From the NCBI GenBank assembly GCA_964631835.1, contig CAZWAD010000001.1:124001-188000 (forward strand): DNA of 64,000 bases, written 5' to 3'. This DNA comes from Bog-950 sp964631835. Lineage in GTDB: Bacteria; Bacteroidota; Bacteroidia; Chitinophagales; LD1. Numbering within the stretch: the stretch's first letter is position 1; each line of letters begins with the position of its first letter. Below, piece by piece: positions 24,930 to 34,053 of this stretch. The notes beneath the pieces were generated by a model, which searched no databases, was not told the DNA's origin, and worked only from the letters and a program-made list of their open reading frames with translations. The translations under genes were made by a program, and so were the position numbers.

Positions 24930-27203
24930 GTGGCAAAGTCTAAATCGCGGATTGCGTGGTTTTTCAATTACAATCCGAAAAAATTCTGGGATGTTTTCAA
25001 GCGCATTCAAATTCTTCTTTGGTCGTTTATCGCGTTTGTAATTGTGTTTTTTATAGGCGTAAACTATGGGCTGCTGGGCGAAATGCCCGACCTCGAAGCT
25101 ATTCAAAACCCGAACAGCGCTGTTTCTACAACTATTTATTCTGCCGATTATGAAGTGCTCGGCTCTTACTTTACCGAAAACCGGATTGAGGTTTCGTACA
25201 GCGAGCTTTCACCGTACTTAGTAAAAGCGCTTATCGCTACCGAGGACAAACGGTTTTACGAGCACTCCGGAATTGATTTAATTGGACTGTTCCGTGCCAT
25301 TGCTTTTGCCTTTGTTCCGGGTTTGGAAGGCGGTGGAGGCTCAACGCTTACACAGCAGCTGGCAAAAAATCTTTTTCACCGCGATTTTGAAAATGCCGGG
25401 CTGAGGCGAAGGCTTGGTCAAAAATTAAAAGAGTGGGTGCTTGCCGCCAAACTGGAGCGCACTTTCACTAAGGACGAACTGATAGCCCTGTATCTTAACA
25501 CGGTCGAGTTCAGCTCCATGTCGTATGGAATAAAGACGGCTTCGTTTACGTATTTTTACAAAACCCCCGACAAACTTAAGCCGGAAGAAGCAGCACTGCT
25601 CGCGGGCATTGTCAATGCCCCATCTCGGTTAAATCCCAAGCGGCATCCCGAGCGAGCTATAGAACGCAGAAACCTCGTGCTCGACAGAATGGCTGAAGCC
25701 AACGCTTTGACGCGGGCTCAAGCCGATTCACTTAAAGAAAAACCCATCAAGCTTAATTTTCATAATCCCGATTACCGCGAGGGCAATGCCACTTACATCC
25801 GCGAATACATACGCCAGGAACTGAAAGCCTGGTGCGAAAAAAATCCGAAACCCGGTGGAGGTAAATGGAATATTTATGAAGACGGTTTGAAAGTTTTCAC
25901 CACCATTGATTCGCGGATGCAAAAACATGCGGAAGCCGCCATTGCACAGCACCTTACCTTTTTGCAGAATGTTTATTTCAAAGAATGGAAAGGAAAAGAT
26001 TCGTGGAAGACCGGTTATCGCGCTAAGCCGGATTTGCTCGATAAAATGATGAAGCAAACCGACCGGTATATCCATATGAAAGCCGCGGGAAAGTCGGAAG
26101 CGGAAATCAAAAGAGTTTTCAATACAAAAGTTGAAATGACAATCTTCAGCTGGAATGCAGATACCACTGGCTATGGCATTGATACTTTTATGACTCCGCT
26201 CGACTCGCTCCGGTATTATCTGCAAATAATTCAGGTGGGGTTTCTGGCCATGGACGCCAAGACCGGTGAGGTGAAAGCCTGGGTGGGTGGACCTAATATC
26301 AGGTACTTTCAGCTTGACCATGTAAAGAAATCTACCAGGCGCCAGACCGGTTCAACCATGAAACCGTTTTTGTATGCCATGGCTCTGGAGCGAAATTACG
26401 AGCCCTGCACGCTCATCCCGTACCTGCCTCCCGAATGTGGCGGTATTGATGCGAGCTGGAACCCCGAAGCGACCGGTAAATGGCAGGAAGGCGAGATGGT
26501 TCCCATGAAGGACGGGCTGGCGGCATCCGACAACCGGATTACCGCACGCATCATGTGCGACATTGGCGACCCGAACCTGCTCGTTGATTTCATCAGGCGC
26601 TGCCAGGTGGAAAGTGACTTAGAGGCTGTTCCCTCATTGGCGTTGGGCACCTGCGATGTTTCGCTTTTTGAAATGGCGGGCGCTTATACCTGTTTTGCTA
26701 ATCTGGGTACTTACAGCAAGCCGTATTTCATTAAGCGCATTGAAGATAAAGACGGCAATGTGCTTGCTCAGTTCGGAAGCGTGCAAAAAGAAGCCATTGC
26801 TGAAAAAACCGCTTACGTCACCACCGAAATGCTCAAGGGCGTTATCAATAAAGGAACAGCAGCGGGTATTCGTTCGCGCTATGGGTTGCAAATGCCGCTT
26901 GCCGGTAAAACCGGTACCACGCAGGGCAATGCCGATGCCTGGTTTATGGGCTATACGCCCGACCTGGTAGTGGGCGCATGGGTGGGTTTTGAGCAGCCGA
27001 GCGTTCACTTTGCTTCGAACAAGACCGGTGCCGGTGCAACAGCCGCCATGCCCATTGTAGGAAATTTTATGCGCAGAAGTTTCACCGACCGTTCGCTGCG
27101 GTTAAAAACCGAGGAGTTTTCTTTGCCCGCGGATTCTTCTTCGGCTGCATCGGTCAATTGGGATTGCGCAGCCGTTTCCGACACGGTAAAAAAAAAGCCG
27201 TGA
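24930..27203 (+). CDS. Class A penicillin-binding protein (PBP1a-like)
   Basis: This 757-residue bifunctional peptidoglycan synthase starts with GTG. One transmembrane anchor lies at about 25-50. The GT51 glycosyltransferase domain has EDKRFYEHSGID, GGSTLTQQLAKNLF and the LYLNTVEF segment. The transpeptidase domain has SxxK (STMKPFLYA), SDN (AASDNR) and KTGTT. It polymerises and cross-links glycan at the periplasmic face. The frame ends at 27203 just after nine A residues; reading -1 from an A-AAA-AAG heptamer continues to a stop at 27325 and adds a strongly basic tail (see findings). Confidence 0.93.
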   Translation: MAKSKSRIAWFFNYNPKKFWDVFKRIQILLWSFIAFVIVFFIGVNYGLLGEMPDLEAIQNPNSAVSTTIYSADYEVLGSYFTENRIEVSYSELSPYLVKALIATEDKRFYEHSGIDLIGLFRAIAFAFVPGLEGGGGSTLTQQLAKNLFHRDFENAGLRRRLGQKLKEWVLAAKLERTFTKDELIALYLNTVEFSSMSYGIKTASFTYFYKTPDKLKPEEAALLAGIVNAPSRLNPKRHPERAIERRNLVLDRMAEANALTRAQADSLKEKPIKLNFHNPDYREGNATYIREYIRQELKAWCEKNPKPGGGKWNIYEDGLKVFTTIDSRMQKHAEAAIAQHLTFLQNVYFKEWKGKDSWKTGYRAKPDLLDKMMKQTDRYIHMKAAGKSEAEIKRVFNTKVEMTIFSWNADTTGYGIDTFMTPLDSLRYYLQIIQVGFLAMDAKTGEVKAWVGGPNIRYFQLDHVKKSTRRQTGSTMKPFLYAMALERNYEPCTLIPYLPPECGGIDASWNPEATGKWQEGEMVPMKDGLAASDNRITARIMCDIGDPNLLVDFIRRCQVESDLEAVPSLALGTCDVSLFEMAGAYTCFANLGTYSKPYFIKRIEDKDGNVLAQFGSVQKEAIAEKTAYVTTEMLKGVINKGTAAGIRSRYGLQMPLAGKTGTTQGNADAWFMGYTPDLVVGAWVGFEQPSVHFASNKTGAGATAAMPIVGNFMRRSFTDRSLRLKTEEFSLPADSSSAASVNWDCAAVSDTVKKKP

Positions 27204-27325
27204 CGGTAATTAAGGAAATACTGGAAGATGTGTTTAGGCCTAAATCGCCTGAAGTAAAGTCGCGGAAGGAGAAGAGAAAATGGGAAAAGGAGCAGAGGAA
27301 AGCAGCAAAAAGAAAACAAAACTAA
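27186..27325 (+). other. Possible -1 frameshift extension of the PBP gene
   Basis: The codons GTA-AAA-AAA-AAG-CCG-TGA contain the slippery heptamer A-AAA-AAG (within 27188-27197). The -1 frame is open to a TAA at 27323-27325 and would add about 40 residues, highly basic and rich in Lys/Arg/Glu (for example KSRKEKRKWEKEQRKAAK). CACGG/CCGTG arms flank the A-run. It could be programmed frameshifting, natural length variation, or a sequencing error in the homopolymer. Confidence 0.45.
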
Positions 27326-27343
27326 ATTACCATTCTCCGAACA

Positions 27344-28042
27344 ATGCAACCCGGCAAACTTTTCCTTATTCCTTCTTTTTTAGGCGAAGACAATCCGGCT
27401 GTTATTCCGCAGCAGGTGAAAGATGCGGTTCAGGGGCTCCATGAATTTATTGTGGAAGATGCCCGCACCGCCCGCAGGTTTTTACGCGCCATCGGCTACA
27501 AGAAAAATTTCGATACCGAAGTTACTATTCACGAATTAGATAAACATGCCGCAAAACAGGATTGCGAAAAACTTCTGAAAAATGTTTTGACAGGAAAAAA
27601 CTGCGGCATTATTTCCGAAGCCGGTAACCCCTGCATTGCCGACCCCGGAAATGAGCTGGTGGCTTTTGCGCATAAAAAAAATATTGAAGTAATTCCGCTG
27701 GTTGGTCCCTCCTCCATTCTTCTCGCATTAGTTGCTTCGGGTTTTAACGGACAGCAATTTACGTTTCACGGCTACCTGCCTGTTAAAGAACCGGAGCGCA
27801 GCAGTAAAATAAAAAAGCTGGCAGCAGCAATTGAAAAGGGAACGCAAATATTTATGGAAGTTCCTTACCGGAATCAAAAACTGCTGGAAGATATTTTGAA
27901 AGCCTGCGGGGATAACCTTTCGCTATGCATAGCCTGCGACCTCACTCTTCCTTCGCAATTCATTAAAACAAAAACAGTAAAGGACTGGAGGAAAGAAAAA
28001 CCGGAGTTGAACAAGCGGTATTGTATTTTTCTTTTCGGGTAA
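27344..28042 (+). CDS. SAM-dependent tetrapyrrole-methylase-fold methyltransferase (RsmI-like)
   Basis: The 232-residue protein has the TP-methylase fold. Motifs are GKLFLIPSFLG, the NCGIISEAGNPCIADPGNELV loop characteristic of RsmI (SEAG-P-ADPG), IEVIPLVGPSSILLALVASGFNG, and a C-terminal ACDLTLPSQFIKTKTV. RsmI methylates the ribose of 16S rRNA C1402. Bacteroidota carry a shorter RsmI-related protein of this size, so the rRNA substrate is probable but not certain. It converges tail to tail with the next gene with no gap. Confidence 0.85.
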   Translation: MQPGKLFLIPSFLGEDNPAVIPQQVKDAVQGLHEFIVEDARTARRFLRAIGYKKNFDTEVTIHELDKHAAKQDCEKLLKNVLTGKNCGIISEAGNPCIADPGNELVAFAHKKNIEVIPLVGPSSILLALVASGFNGQQFTFHGYLPVKEPERSSKIKKLAAAIEKGTQIFMEVPYRNQKLLEDILKACGDNLSLCIACDLTLPSQFIKTKTVKDWRKEKPELNKRYCIFLFG

Positions 28043-28669
28043 CTACTCACTAAAATACAACGCACTCACCGGGTCGCTCCATAACCCGAACTGCTCGTCT
28101 TTTTTTATTCCAACGGCCATAAACCACACGCGCACCACGGTGCCCGGTACATAATTTTCGGGTTTGTAATACAGCGGGCTGTAAAAGCGTATGCCCAGGC
28201 TTTTCCATTCGCCCTGGGTTATGCGCTCGGCAACCTTTACTCGAAACTCCATAGCCTGCACGCCCTTCTTTTTAAACCTTACTTCAATCATTTCGCCACC
28301 CATAACAGCTTTAAGTTTTGGTTTGTATTCGCGCGCATCGGCATGTATGGGGTGCGACATCACCCTGAGGTCGGCTGCAGAACTATCCTGAAATGCAGGC
28401 GAAGCCTTCATTTTATTGATGATGTGGCGCAGGGGGCGCAGGTGCGTTGTACGCATCTGCTGCTTTTTGTTTACTGCGGCTTTGGAGGCCGCGCGCGCTT
28501 GGTAAGCGGCATGAATTTGAGCCGTGTATTCATCGCAAAGTTGTTGGGCATTGGTAATGTCGGTTGCAGTAAGCCCCAAACCGGGTCCATGGTCCGAAAT
28601 TTTTTCACGCAGGTTCAAAAGCCATTGGTTTAGTTCCTGGTCGGGTATAGGAGCGAAATCTTTAGCCAT
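28043..28669 (-). CDS. Hypothetical protein (helical N-terminus, beta C-terminus)
   Basis: This 208-residue protein is not recognised. There is no signal peptide. Residues 30-100 are helical (LTATDITNAQQLCDEYTAQI, then basic AVNKKQQMRTTHLRPLRHIINKM). The rest looks like an Ig/fibronectin-type beta domain ending VWFMAVGIKKDEQFGLWSDP. The helical part loosely resembles the N-terminus of the protein at 62176-63360, so they may belong to one Bacteroidota family whose members vary at the C-terminus. A short 21-bp-period repeat lies about 70 bp upstream of its start. Confidence 0.55.
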   Translation of the reverse strand: MAKDFAPIPDQELNQWLLNLREKISDHGPGLGLTATDITNAQQLCDEYTAQIHAAYQARAASKAAVNKKQQMRTTHLRPLRHIINKMKASPAFQDSSAADLRVMSHPIHADAREYKPKLKAVMGGEMIEVRFKKKGVQAMEFRVKVAERITQGEWKSLGIRFYSPLYYKPENYVPGTVVRVWFMAVGIKKDEQFGLWSDPVSALYFSE

Positions 28670-29215
28670 TTTATGGTGTTTTTGTGGATTTAGCGCAATG
28701 ATACGAAGTTTTTCAAAGGCAGTATAACATTTATTGCTTTTATTTATAAAAAAATGGTACTCGTTTTTAAAATTTTTGAAGTCATTTTTAAAATTTATAT
28801 TGTCATTAAAAAATAAATTGTTTACAATTTATTTTATATTATAAGCAATGCAAAAAACTTTGAAATTTCAATTATATATGTATAAGGAAATATAAATTAT
28901 AAAGTAGTATGTTTATTTATAAATGTTATCTTTATAATTATTATTTATGGCAATTAAATATTAATTGCTATTGTAAACTCCTCCCACAACCCGCATTAAT
29001 CTTTCCGCCATGCTGCATTCTTCATGTATGGCATGAATAAACCCTGCTCATGCGTTTTACCCAGTGGGTATCTGCCTGTTTCGTGAAAAAATTATCTGCC
29101 GCTTACGCCTTAGCTGCCCGCGGTAACGGCTCGCAGCTTAATAACAGCCTTCCGCAAAAATGCACTTGTCATCTCCGAATGTTGTTTGTTCATTTGCCCG
29201 CGTAATTCAACGGCT
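28670..29215. other. AT-rich intergenic region with hairpins between divergent genes
   Basis: The gap separates the minus-strand hypothetical gene from the plus-strand efflux operon. Besides the short 21-bp array it holds a 10-bp hairpin AAATAAATTG-TTTA-CAATTTATTT (28811-28834) and a second hairpin GCAATTAA-ATA-TTAATTGC (28950-28968). The right 200 bp has normal GC content and presumably contains the efflux operon promoter. No gene is seen. Confidence 0.6.
28740..28823. repeat. Short array with 21-bp period (about 4 AT-rich units)
   Basis: TCGTTTTTAAAATTTTTGAAG (21 bp, starting at 28761) is followed at exactly 21 bp by TCATTTTTAAAATTTATATTG (28782) and TCATTAAAAAATAAATTG... (28803). A weaker unit starts at 28740. 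All are very AT-rich, so the pattern is less certain than the arrays at 7.4 and 46.5 kb. Confidence 0.45.
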
Positions 29216-30334
29216 ATGAACAAAAAGCTTCTCTTCATTATTCCCGTGGTGCTGATTACCATTGGGCTGGTCGGCTTTGTTTCGTGCAACCGCACCAAAA
29301 CCATCAAACCCGAGCGCAAATCCATTACCGAGGCGGTGTATGCCAGCGGATTCCTGGTGCCGAAAAACGAATACAAGGTGTTTGCCCTGGGCGATGGATA
29401 CATTACGGCCAAGTATAAAGAAGGAGGCGATACGGTAAAAAAAGGCGAAACTATTTTCCGGATTCAGAGCGATGCTGCGGCAGCCCGCCTAAGCGCGGCA
29501 GCGGCAGGGCTGGAATTTGCCAAACAAAACAGCGAAGACAACTCACCGGTGCTCACCGATTTGAAAAACAAAATAAAAAGCGCGGAAGCGAAATTCAAAA
29601 ACGACTCGCTCAATTACATCCGCTTCAAAAATATGTTCGATGCGCAGGCGGTAACCCGTGCGCAGTTCGACCAGGCAGCGCTGGCTTACGAAGTTTCTGG
29701 CAACGATTTAAAATCGGCTAAAGAAATTTTCAACCGCACCCGCGACCAGCTTCGCGTAGAAGTAAAAAACGCCCAAAGCGCTGCTGCGGCTTCCGGGTTA
29801 GATTTTTCCAACTACCAAATTAAAAGCCTGCTCGATGGAATAGTTTACGATACCTACAAGGACCTGGGCGAAGCCGTACGCAGAAACGAACTGGTGGCTG
29901 TTGTTGGTGAAGCGGGCGATAAAATACTGGAGCTTTCGGTTGACCAAAGCGATATTGCAAAAGTAAAATTAGGGCAGCAGGTGGTGGTGAAGATGGACGT
30001 AACCGGCAGCAAAATTTACAAAGCGCAGGTAAGCAAAATTTACCCCGGTATGAACCAGAGCGACCAGAGTTTTAAAGTGGAAGCGGTATTCACCGAAAGC
30101 TACGGGCTTAATTTTGTTCACGCCAGCGTAGAAGCCAACATCATTATTGCTGAAAAAGACAACGCCCTCATACTGCCCAAAAACGTAGTATCGGCAAGCG
30201 ATGAAGTAGAGGTGAAAAGCATGGGCATGAATAAAAAAGTAAAAATCAAGCGCGGGCTTGAGAACCTGGAATTTGTGGAAGTAGCCGAAGGGCTGAAAGA
30301 AACCGATGAAATAGTGCTTCCCAAGACAAAATAA
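29216..30334 (+). CDS. HlyD/RND-type periplasmic adaptor lipoprotein
   Basis: About 372 residues starting at the ATG at 29216. A lipoprotein signal (MNKKLLFIIPVVLITIGLVGFVSC) places the lipidated Cys at residue 24. The lipoyl/biotinyl-like half-motif YITAKYKEGGDTVKKGETIF precedes a long coiled-coil hairpin (about 85-185). A beta-barrel domain and a membrane-proximal domain follow. It would couple the ABC transporter encoded by the next two genes to an outer-membrane exit. It is first of a five-gene operon (29216-34044). Confidence 0.88.
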   Translation: MNKKLLFIIPVVLITIGLVGFVSCNRTKTIKPERKSITEAVYASGFLVPKNEYKVFALGDGYITAKYKEGGDTVKKGETIFRIQSDAAAARLSAAAAGLEFAKQNSEDNSPVLTDLKNKIKSAEAKFKNDSLNYIRFKNMFDAQAVTRAQFDQAALAYEVSGNDLKSAKEIFNRTRDQLRVEVKNAQSAAAASGLDFSNYQIKSLLDGIVYDTYKDLGEAVRRNELVAVVGEAGDKILELSVDQSDIAKVKLGQQVVVKMDVTGSKIYKAQVSKIYPGMNQSDQSFKVEAVFTESYGLNFVHASVEANIIIAEKDNALILPKNVVSASDEVEVKSMGMNKKVKIKRGLENLEFVEVAEGLKETDEIVLPKTK

Positions 30335-30337
30335 AAG

Positions 30338-31597
30338 ATGAAGCTGAGTGTAAACTTTGAAATAGCCAAAATCCACCTCCTCGCCAAAAAACGGCAAACG
30401 TTCATTGCCATGCTCGGAGTAACCTTTGGCATTGGCATGTATATTCTTATGATTAGTTTCATGCAGGGCTTCAATGAATTTCTGGAAGATACGCTGCTTT
30501 CCTCCACACCCGACATTCGCATTTACAACGACATAAAAACCGACTTCAGCCACTCCATACTCGATGAAATTTCCGATACCGCCAAAACGCTCAACGTGGT
30601 TCACCACCCCAAGCCCAAAGATATTACCCCCAACCTGAAAAACGCCCAGGGTATTTTAGACGATTTAAAAAAAGATGAAAGGATTCTTGCCATCAGCCCC
30701 CAGCTTTCTACTCAGGTATTTTATGTAAACGGCCCGGCACAAATCAACGGCACACTCAGCGGAGTCAATGTTCTGGAAGAAGCCCAGCTCACCGGTCTTT
30801 ACGATAAAATGAAAACCGGAAAAATCGAAAACCTCCTCACCATCGACAACGGAATACTGATGGGTCACGGGCTCGCCAACAAACTGAATGTGCACGTGGG
30901 CGATATTGTAACCCTCGCCACTCCCAAAGGAACAGCCATGCGTTTCCGCATTGTAGGAACCTTCCAGTTCGGAATCGGCTCGCTCGATAACATCAAAAGC
31001 TACGTCAACCTCTCAAAAGTTCAGCAACTGGTCGGAAAAGACAACCAGTATGTTACCGATATCGGAATAAAACTGAAGAACTACGACCTCGCCACCGAAA
31101 TGGCAGCCGAGTTCGCCCACCGCTACAACTACAAAGCCGATGACTGGAAAACCACCAACGCCAGCGCCATGGTTTCTATCCTGATTCGTAATGTGATGAC
31201 CTTCGTGGTGTCGTTCACCCTTTTGGTTGTTGCCGGCTTTGGCATCTACAACATCATGAGCATGACCATCCAGAACAAGCTGAAAGATATTGCCATTCTG
31301 AAAGCGCAGGGCTTCGCCTCGCGCGACATCCGCCAGATATTTTTGACCGAAAGCATTACCATAGGAGTAATGGGCGCTTTCACCGGTCTGGTTCTCGGCT
31401 TCATTCTCAGCAGCCTGGTTTACAATCTGCCGTTTCCTAAAAACGAGTTTATCAGCATTACTCACTTTCCGGTGGTGTTTCATGTAAGGCATTATGCCTT
31501 TGGCGTAGGGTTTGGAATAATTACCACCTTGTTTGCCGGGCTTATGCCTGCTGTCCGCGCAGGAAAAATTGACCCGGTAGAAATTTTAAGAGGATAG
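30338..31597 (+). CDS. ABC transporter permease (FtsX/MacB-like)
   Basis: The 419-residue permease has an N-terminal TM segment followed by a large periplasmic MacB_PCD domain (about 45-270). Three C-terminal TM helices follow, with the FtsX signature (NIMSMTIQNKLKDIAILKAQGFASRDIRQIFLTESITIG). This topology is that of type VII ABC transporters (MacB/LolC), which move lipoproteins, antibiotics or peptides by mechanotransmission. It lies 3 bp after the adaptor gene and 1 bp before the ATPase gene. Confidence 0.9.
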   Translation: MKLSVNFEIAKIHLLAKKRQTFIAMLGVTFGIGMYILMISFMQGFNEFLEDTLLSSTPDIRIYNDIKTDFSHSILDEISDTAKTLNVVHHPKPKDITPNLKNAQGILDDLKKDERILAISPQLSTQVFYVNGPAQINGTLSGVNVLEEAQLTGLYDKMKTGKIENLLTIDNGILMGHGLANKLNVHVGDIVTLATPKGTAMRFRIVGTFQFGIGSLDNIKSYVNLSKVQQLVGKDNQYVTDIGIKLKNYDLATEMAAEFAHRYNYKADDWKTTNASAMVSILIRNVMTFVVSFTLLVVAGFGIYNIMSMTIQNKLKDIAILKAQGFASRDIRQIFLTESITIGVMGAFTGLVLGFILSSLVYNLPFPKNEFISITHFPVVFHVRHYAFGVGFGIITTLFAGLMPAVRAGKIDPVEILRG

Positions 31598-31598
31598 C

Positions 31599-32273
31599 AT
31601 GAAAGTTCTCGAAGCCCGCAAACTGAACAAATACTTCCACGAGCCCGAGGAGTTCCATGTGCTGAAGGATGTTTCCTTTGAAGTAAAGCGCGGTGAGTTT
31701 ATCTCTGTGGTTGGAAAGTCCGGCTGCGGAAAGTCCACCTTGCTTTATCTTATTTCCACCCTCGATACCGACTATACCGGTGAGATTTTCATCAATAACC
31801 GGAAAGTAACCGGGCTTACGCAGAACGAGCTGGCGCATTTCCGGAACGAACATATCGGCTTTGTGTTCCAGTTTCATTTCCTGCTCCCCGAATTTTCTGC
31901 GTTGAAGAATGTTATGCTGCCGGCTGAAAAACTCGGCAAGTACTCTAAAAGCGAAATCGAGGACCGCGCCTATGAAAAACTCAGGTGGCTCGATATGGAT
32001 AAGTTTGCGCTGAAACTGTCGAGTAAATTATCGGGCGGGCAGCAGCAGCGCGTGGCTATTGCCCGTGCGCTTATCAATGACCCCACCATCATCATGGGCG
32101 ATGAGCCCACCGGTAATCTCGACTCGGTAAACTCCGACCTTGTTTTTGAAATTATGAAAGACCTCTCGAAAAGCCGGGGGCAAACGGTTATATCCGTTAC
32201 GCACGATACCGATTTTGCCGCAGCCAGCGACCGGGTAATTGAAATGAAAGACGGAGAAATTATCAGCCAATGA
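31599..32273 (+). CDS. ABC transporter ATP-binding protein (LolD/MacB-like)
   Basis: The 224-residue ATPase has Walker A GKSGCGKST, Q-loop FVFQFHFLLPEFS, signature LSGGQQQRVAIARAL, Walker B IIMGDEPTGNLD and a switch His in SVTHD. It energises the permease encoded upstream. The start of the next gene (histidine kinase) overlaps its end by 4 nt, so transporter and sensor are translated from one message. Confidence 0.93.
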   Translation: MKVLEARKLNKYFHEPEEFHVLKDVSFEVKRGEFISVVGKSGCGKSTLLYLISTLDTDYTGEIFINNRKVTGLTQNELAHFRNEHIGFVFQFHFLLPEFSALKNVMLPAEKLGKYSKSEIEDRAYEKLRWLDMDKFALKLSSKLSGGQQQRVAIARALINDPTIIMGDEPTGNLDSVNSDLVFEIMKDLSKSRGQTVISVTHDTDFAAASDRVIEMKDGEIISQ

Positions 32274-33280
32274 AACTAAAGGAAGAAACAAAAATTGCCA
32301 TTGGCATTATCGGCACCATCTATTTAGTGTTTATGGTGGTTAAAACTTTTTTCTTTCTCGACCAGTCCATCGGCTTCCATGTTATTACCAGTGTAGCGGG
32401 CCTGGTTTTTATCGGGGTGTTCGGCTATATGGTGCGCGCTATTGATTTGTACCTGGATAAAATTTACCCCTTCGAGAAAAATGTTTTTAAAAGAATTCTC
32501 ATTCAGTTTTTAACTACCCTTCTGGTGCTTCTCGCCATACGCCTTATTCCTTACTTTATTTTCAAGGACAGAATTCCCATTCACCCGAGCCGGGAATTGT
32601 GGGTAGCCACTTTTGCCATCAACATTTTTATGGTGCTCAGTGTTATCCTTTCCATTTTCGGCTATCACTTTTTTGTCCGCTGGAAACAGGGGAAAATTTT
32701 AGCGGCAGAACTGGAAAAGGAAAAAGCACAGGTTCAATACGATAATCTGAAAAACCAGCTTAACCCGCACTTTCTTTTCAACTCACTTTCATCCCTTAAC
32801 TCTTTAATTTTTGAAAACCCGCAGCTTGCTTCCGACTTTCTGCAGCAGTTGAGCAAAGTTTACCGCTATGTACTGGAGAATAAGGAAAAGAATTTAGTGA
32901 GTGTTGAAACCGAAGTGCGCTTTGTAAATCATTATGTGCAGTTGCTGAAAACACGGTTTGAGGGCTCATTACAGGTAAGGTTCAATTTAAGCGAAGAAGC
33001 CAGGGAAAAAAAAATTGTTCCGGTTACTTTGCAGGTGCTGTTGGAAAACGCGGTAAAGCATAATGTTGTTTCCTCAGTTTCGCCATTAACGGTTGAAGTA
33101 CTCAGCGAAAATGAGTTTTTAGTGGTGAAAAATAATTTACAAAAGAAGGACGTAATAGAAATATCGAACGGACAGGGTTTGGATAACCTGAAAAACCTTT
33201 ACCGTTATCTGAGCAAGGTCCCGGTGGAAATAAAAGAACACGGAAAAGAGTTTACTGTAAAAATTCCTTTACTGACATGA
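32270..33280 (+). CDS. LytS/YehU-family sensor histidine kinase
   Basis: The 336-residue protein has four N-terminal hydrophobic segments (about 10-30, 37-58, 75-98, 112-135). The His_kinase (PF06580-type) domain has the phosphoacceptor His in LKNQLNPHFLFNSLSSLNSLI. An HATPase-like region with LQVLLENAVKHN (N box) and NGQGLDNL (G box) follows. This family senses membrane or envelope cues and phosphorylates LytTR regulators. It overlaps the ABC ATPase gene and the regulator gene by 4 nt each. Confidence 0.9.
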   Translation: MKLKEETKIAIGIIGTIYLVFMVVKTFFFLDQSIGFHVITSVAGLVFIGVFGYMVRAIDLYLDKIYPFEKNVFKRILIQFLTTLLVLLAIRLIPYFIFKDRIPIHPSRELWVATFAINIFMVLSVILSIFGYHFFVRWKQGKILAAELEKEKAQVQYDNLKNQLNPHFLFNSLSSLNSLIFENPQLASDFLQQLSKVYRYVLENKEKNLVSVETEVRFVNHYVQLLKTRFEGSLQVRFNLSEEAREKKIVPVTLQVLLENAVKHNVVSSVSPLTVEVLSENEFLVVKNNLQKKDVIEISNGQGLDNLKNLYRYLSKVPVEIKEHGKEFTVKIPLLT

Positions 33281-34044
33281 AAGCGGTAATTATAGAAGAC
33301 GAAACTTTGGTAGCGAAAAACCTTCAGCGTATGCTGAAACAGGTTGACCCGCAAGTGGAGATTTTGGCGGTACTCCCTTCCGTTTTCGCTTCTGTAAATT
33401 GGCTGAAAGAAAATCCAGCGCCCGATTTAATCTTTATGGATATTCAGCTGAGTGATGGGGTGAGTTTCGATATTTTTAATAAAACCAGGATTGAAAGCCC
33501 GGTCATCTTCACTACTGCTTATAATGAATATGCTATCCGCGCTTTTAAAGTAAACAGCGTAGATTATTTGCTCAAACCGATTGATAAGGAGCAACTGCAA
33601 AACGCACTGGAAAAGTTCAGGAAATATTTTGGCATAAAGAACGAAGCGATGAGTGGTCGGTTTAAGACCATGCTCGAAAACCTTCAGAAAAAGAACGCGC
33701 CAAAATTCCGGGAGCGTTTTCTTGCTCACTATAAGTCAGGAATTGTTCCGGTTCAGGAAAACCGTGTTTCTTATTTTATTAAGGATACGATTATTTATTT
33801 GGTGACAAGTGAAAATGAAAAACTGGTTACCGACTACAATACCATTGATGAAATTGAAGAAACCGCTGACCCTGAAAAATTCTTCCGCGCCAACCGGCAA
33901 ACGATTATCTATATTGACTCGATAGATACTTACAAAAAGCACGATACCGGAAAAATTGAAGTTCATCTGAAGTGCGATAAAAACATGCGCATAGATGTGA
34001 GCCGTGAAAAGGCGAATGCTTTTGTGGAATGGGTTGATAAATAA
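33277..34044 (+). CDS. LytTR response regulator
   Basis: The 255-residue regulator has a receiver domain (about 1-120; acidic IIEDE, phosphoacceptor Asp in PDLIFMDIQLSDG, TTAYNEYAIRAF and the Lys in LLKPID). A C-terminal LytTR DNA-binding domain (about 150-255) includes DTIIYLVTSENEK, TIDEIEETADPEKFFRANRQTII and VSREKANAFVEWV. It is the partner of the preceding LytS kinase and likely controls this efflux operon, an inference from operon structure. Confidence 0.92.
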   Translation: MKAVIIEDETLVAKNLQRMLKQVDPQVEILAVLPSVFASVNWLKENPAPDLIFMDIQLSDGVSFDIFNKTRIESPVIFTTAYNEYAIRAFKVNSVDYLLKPIDKEQLQNALEKFRKYFGIKNEAMSGRFKTMLENLQKKNAPKFRERFLAHYKSGIVPVQENRVSYFIKDTIIYLVTSENEKLVTDYNTIDEIEETADPEKFFRANRQTIIYIDSIDTYKKHDTGKIEVHLKCDKNMRIDVSREKANAFVEWVDK

Positions 34045-34053
34045 ATCGGCAAA

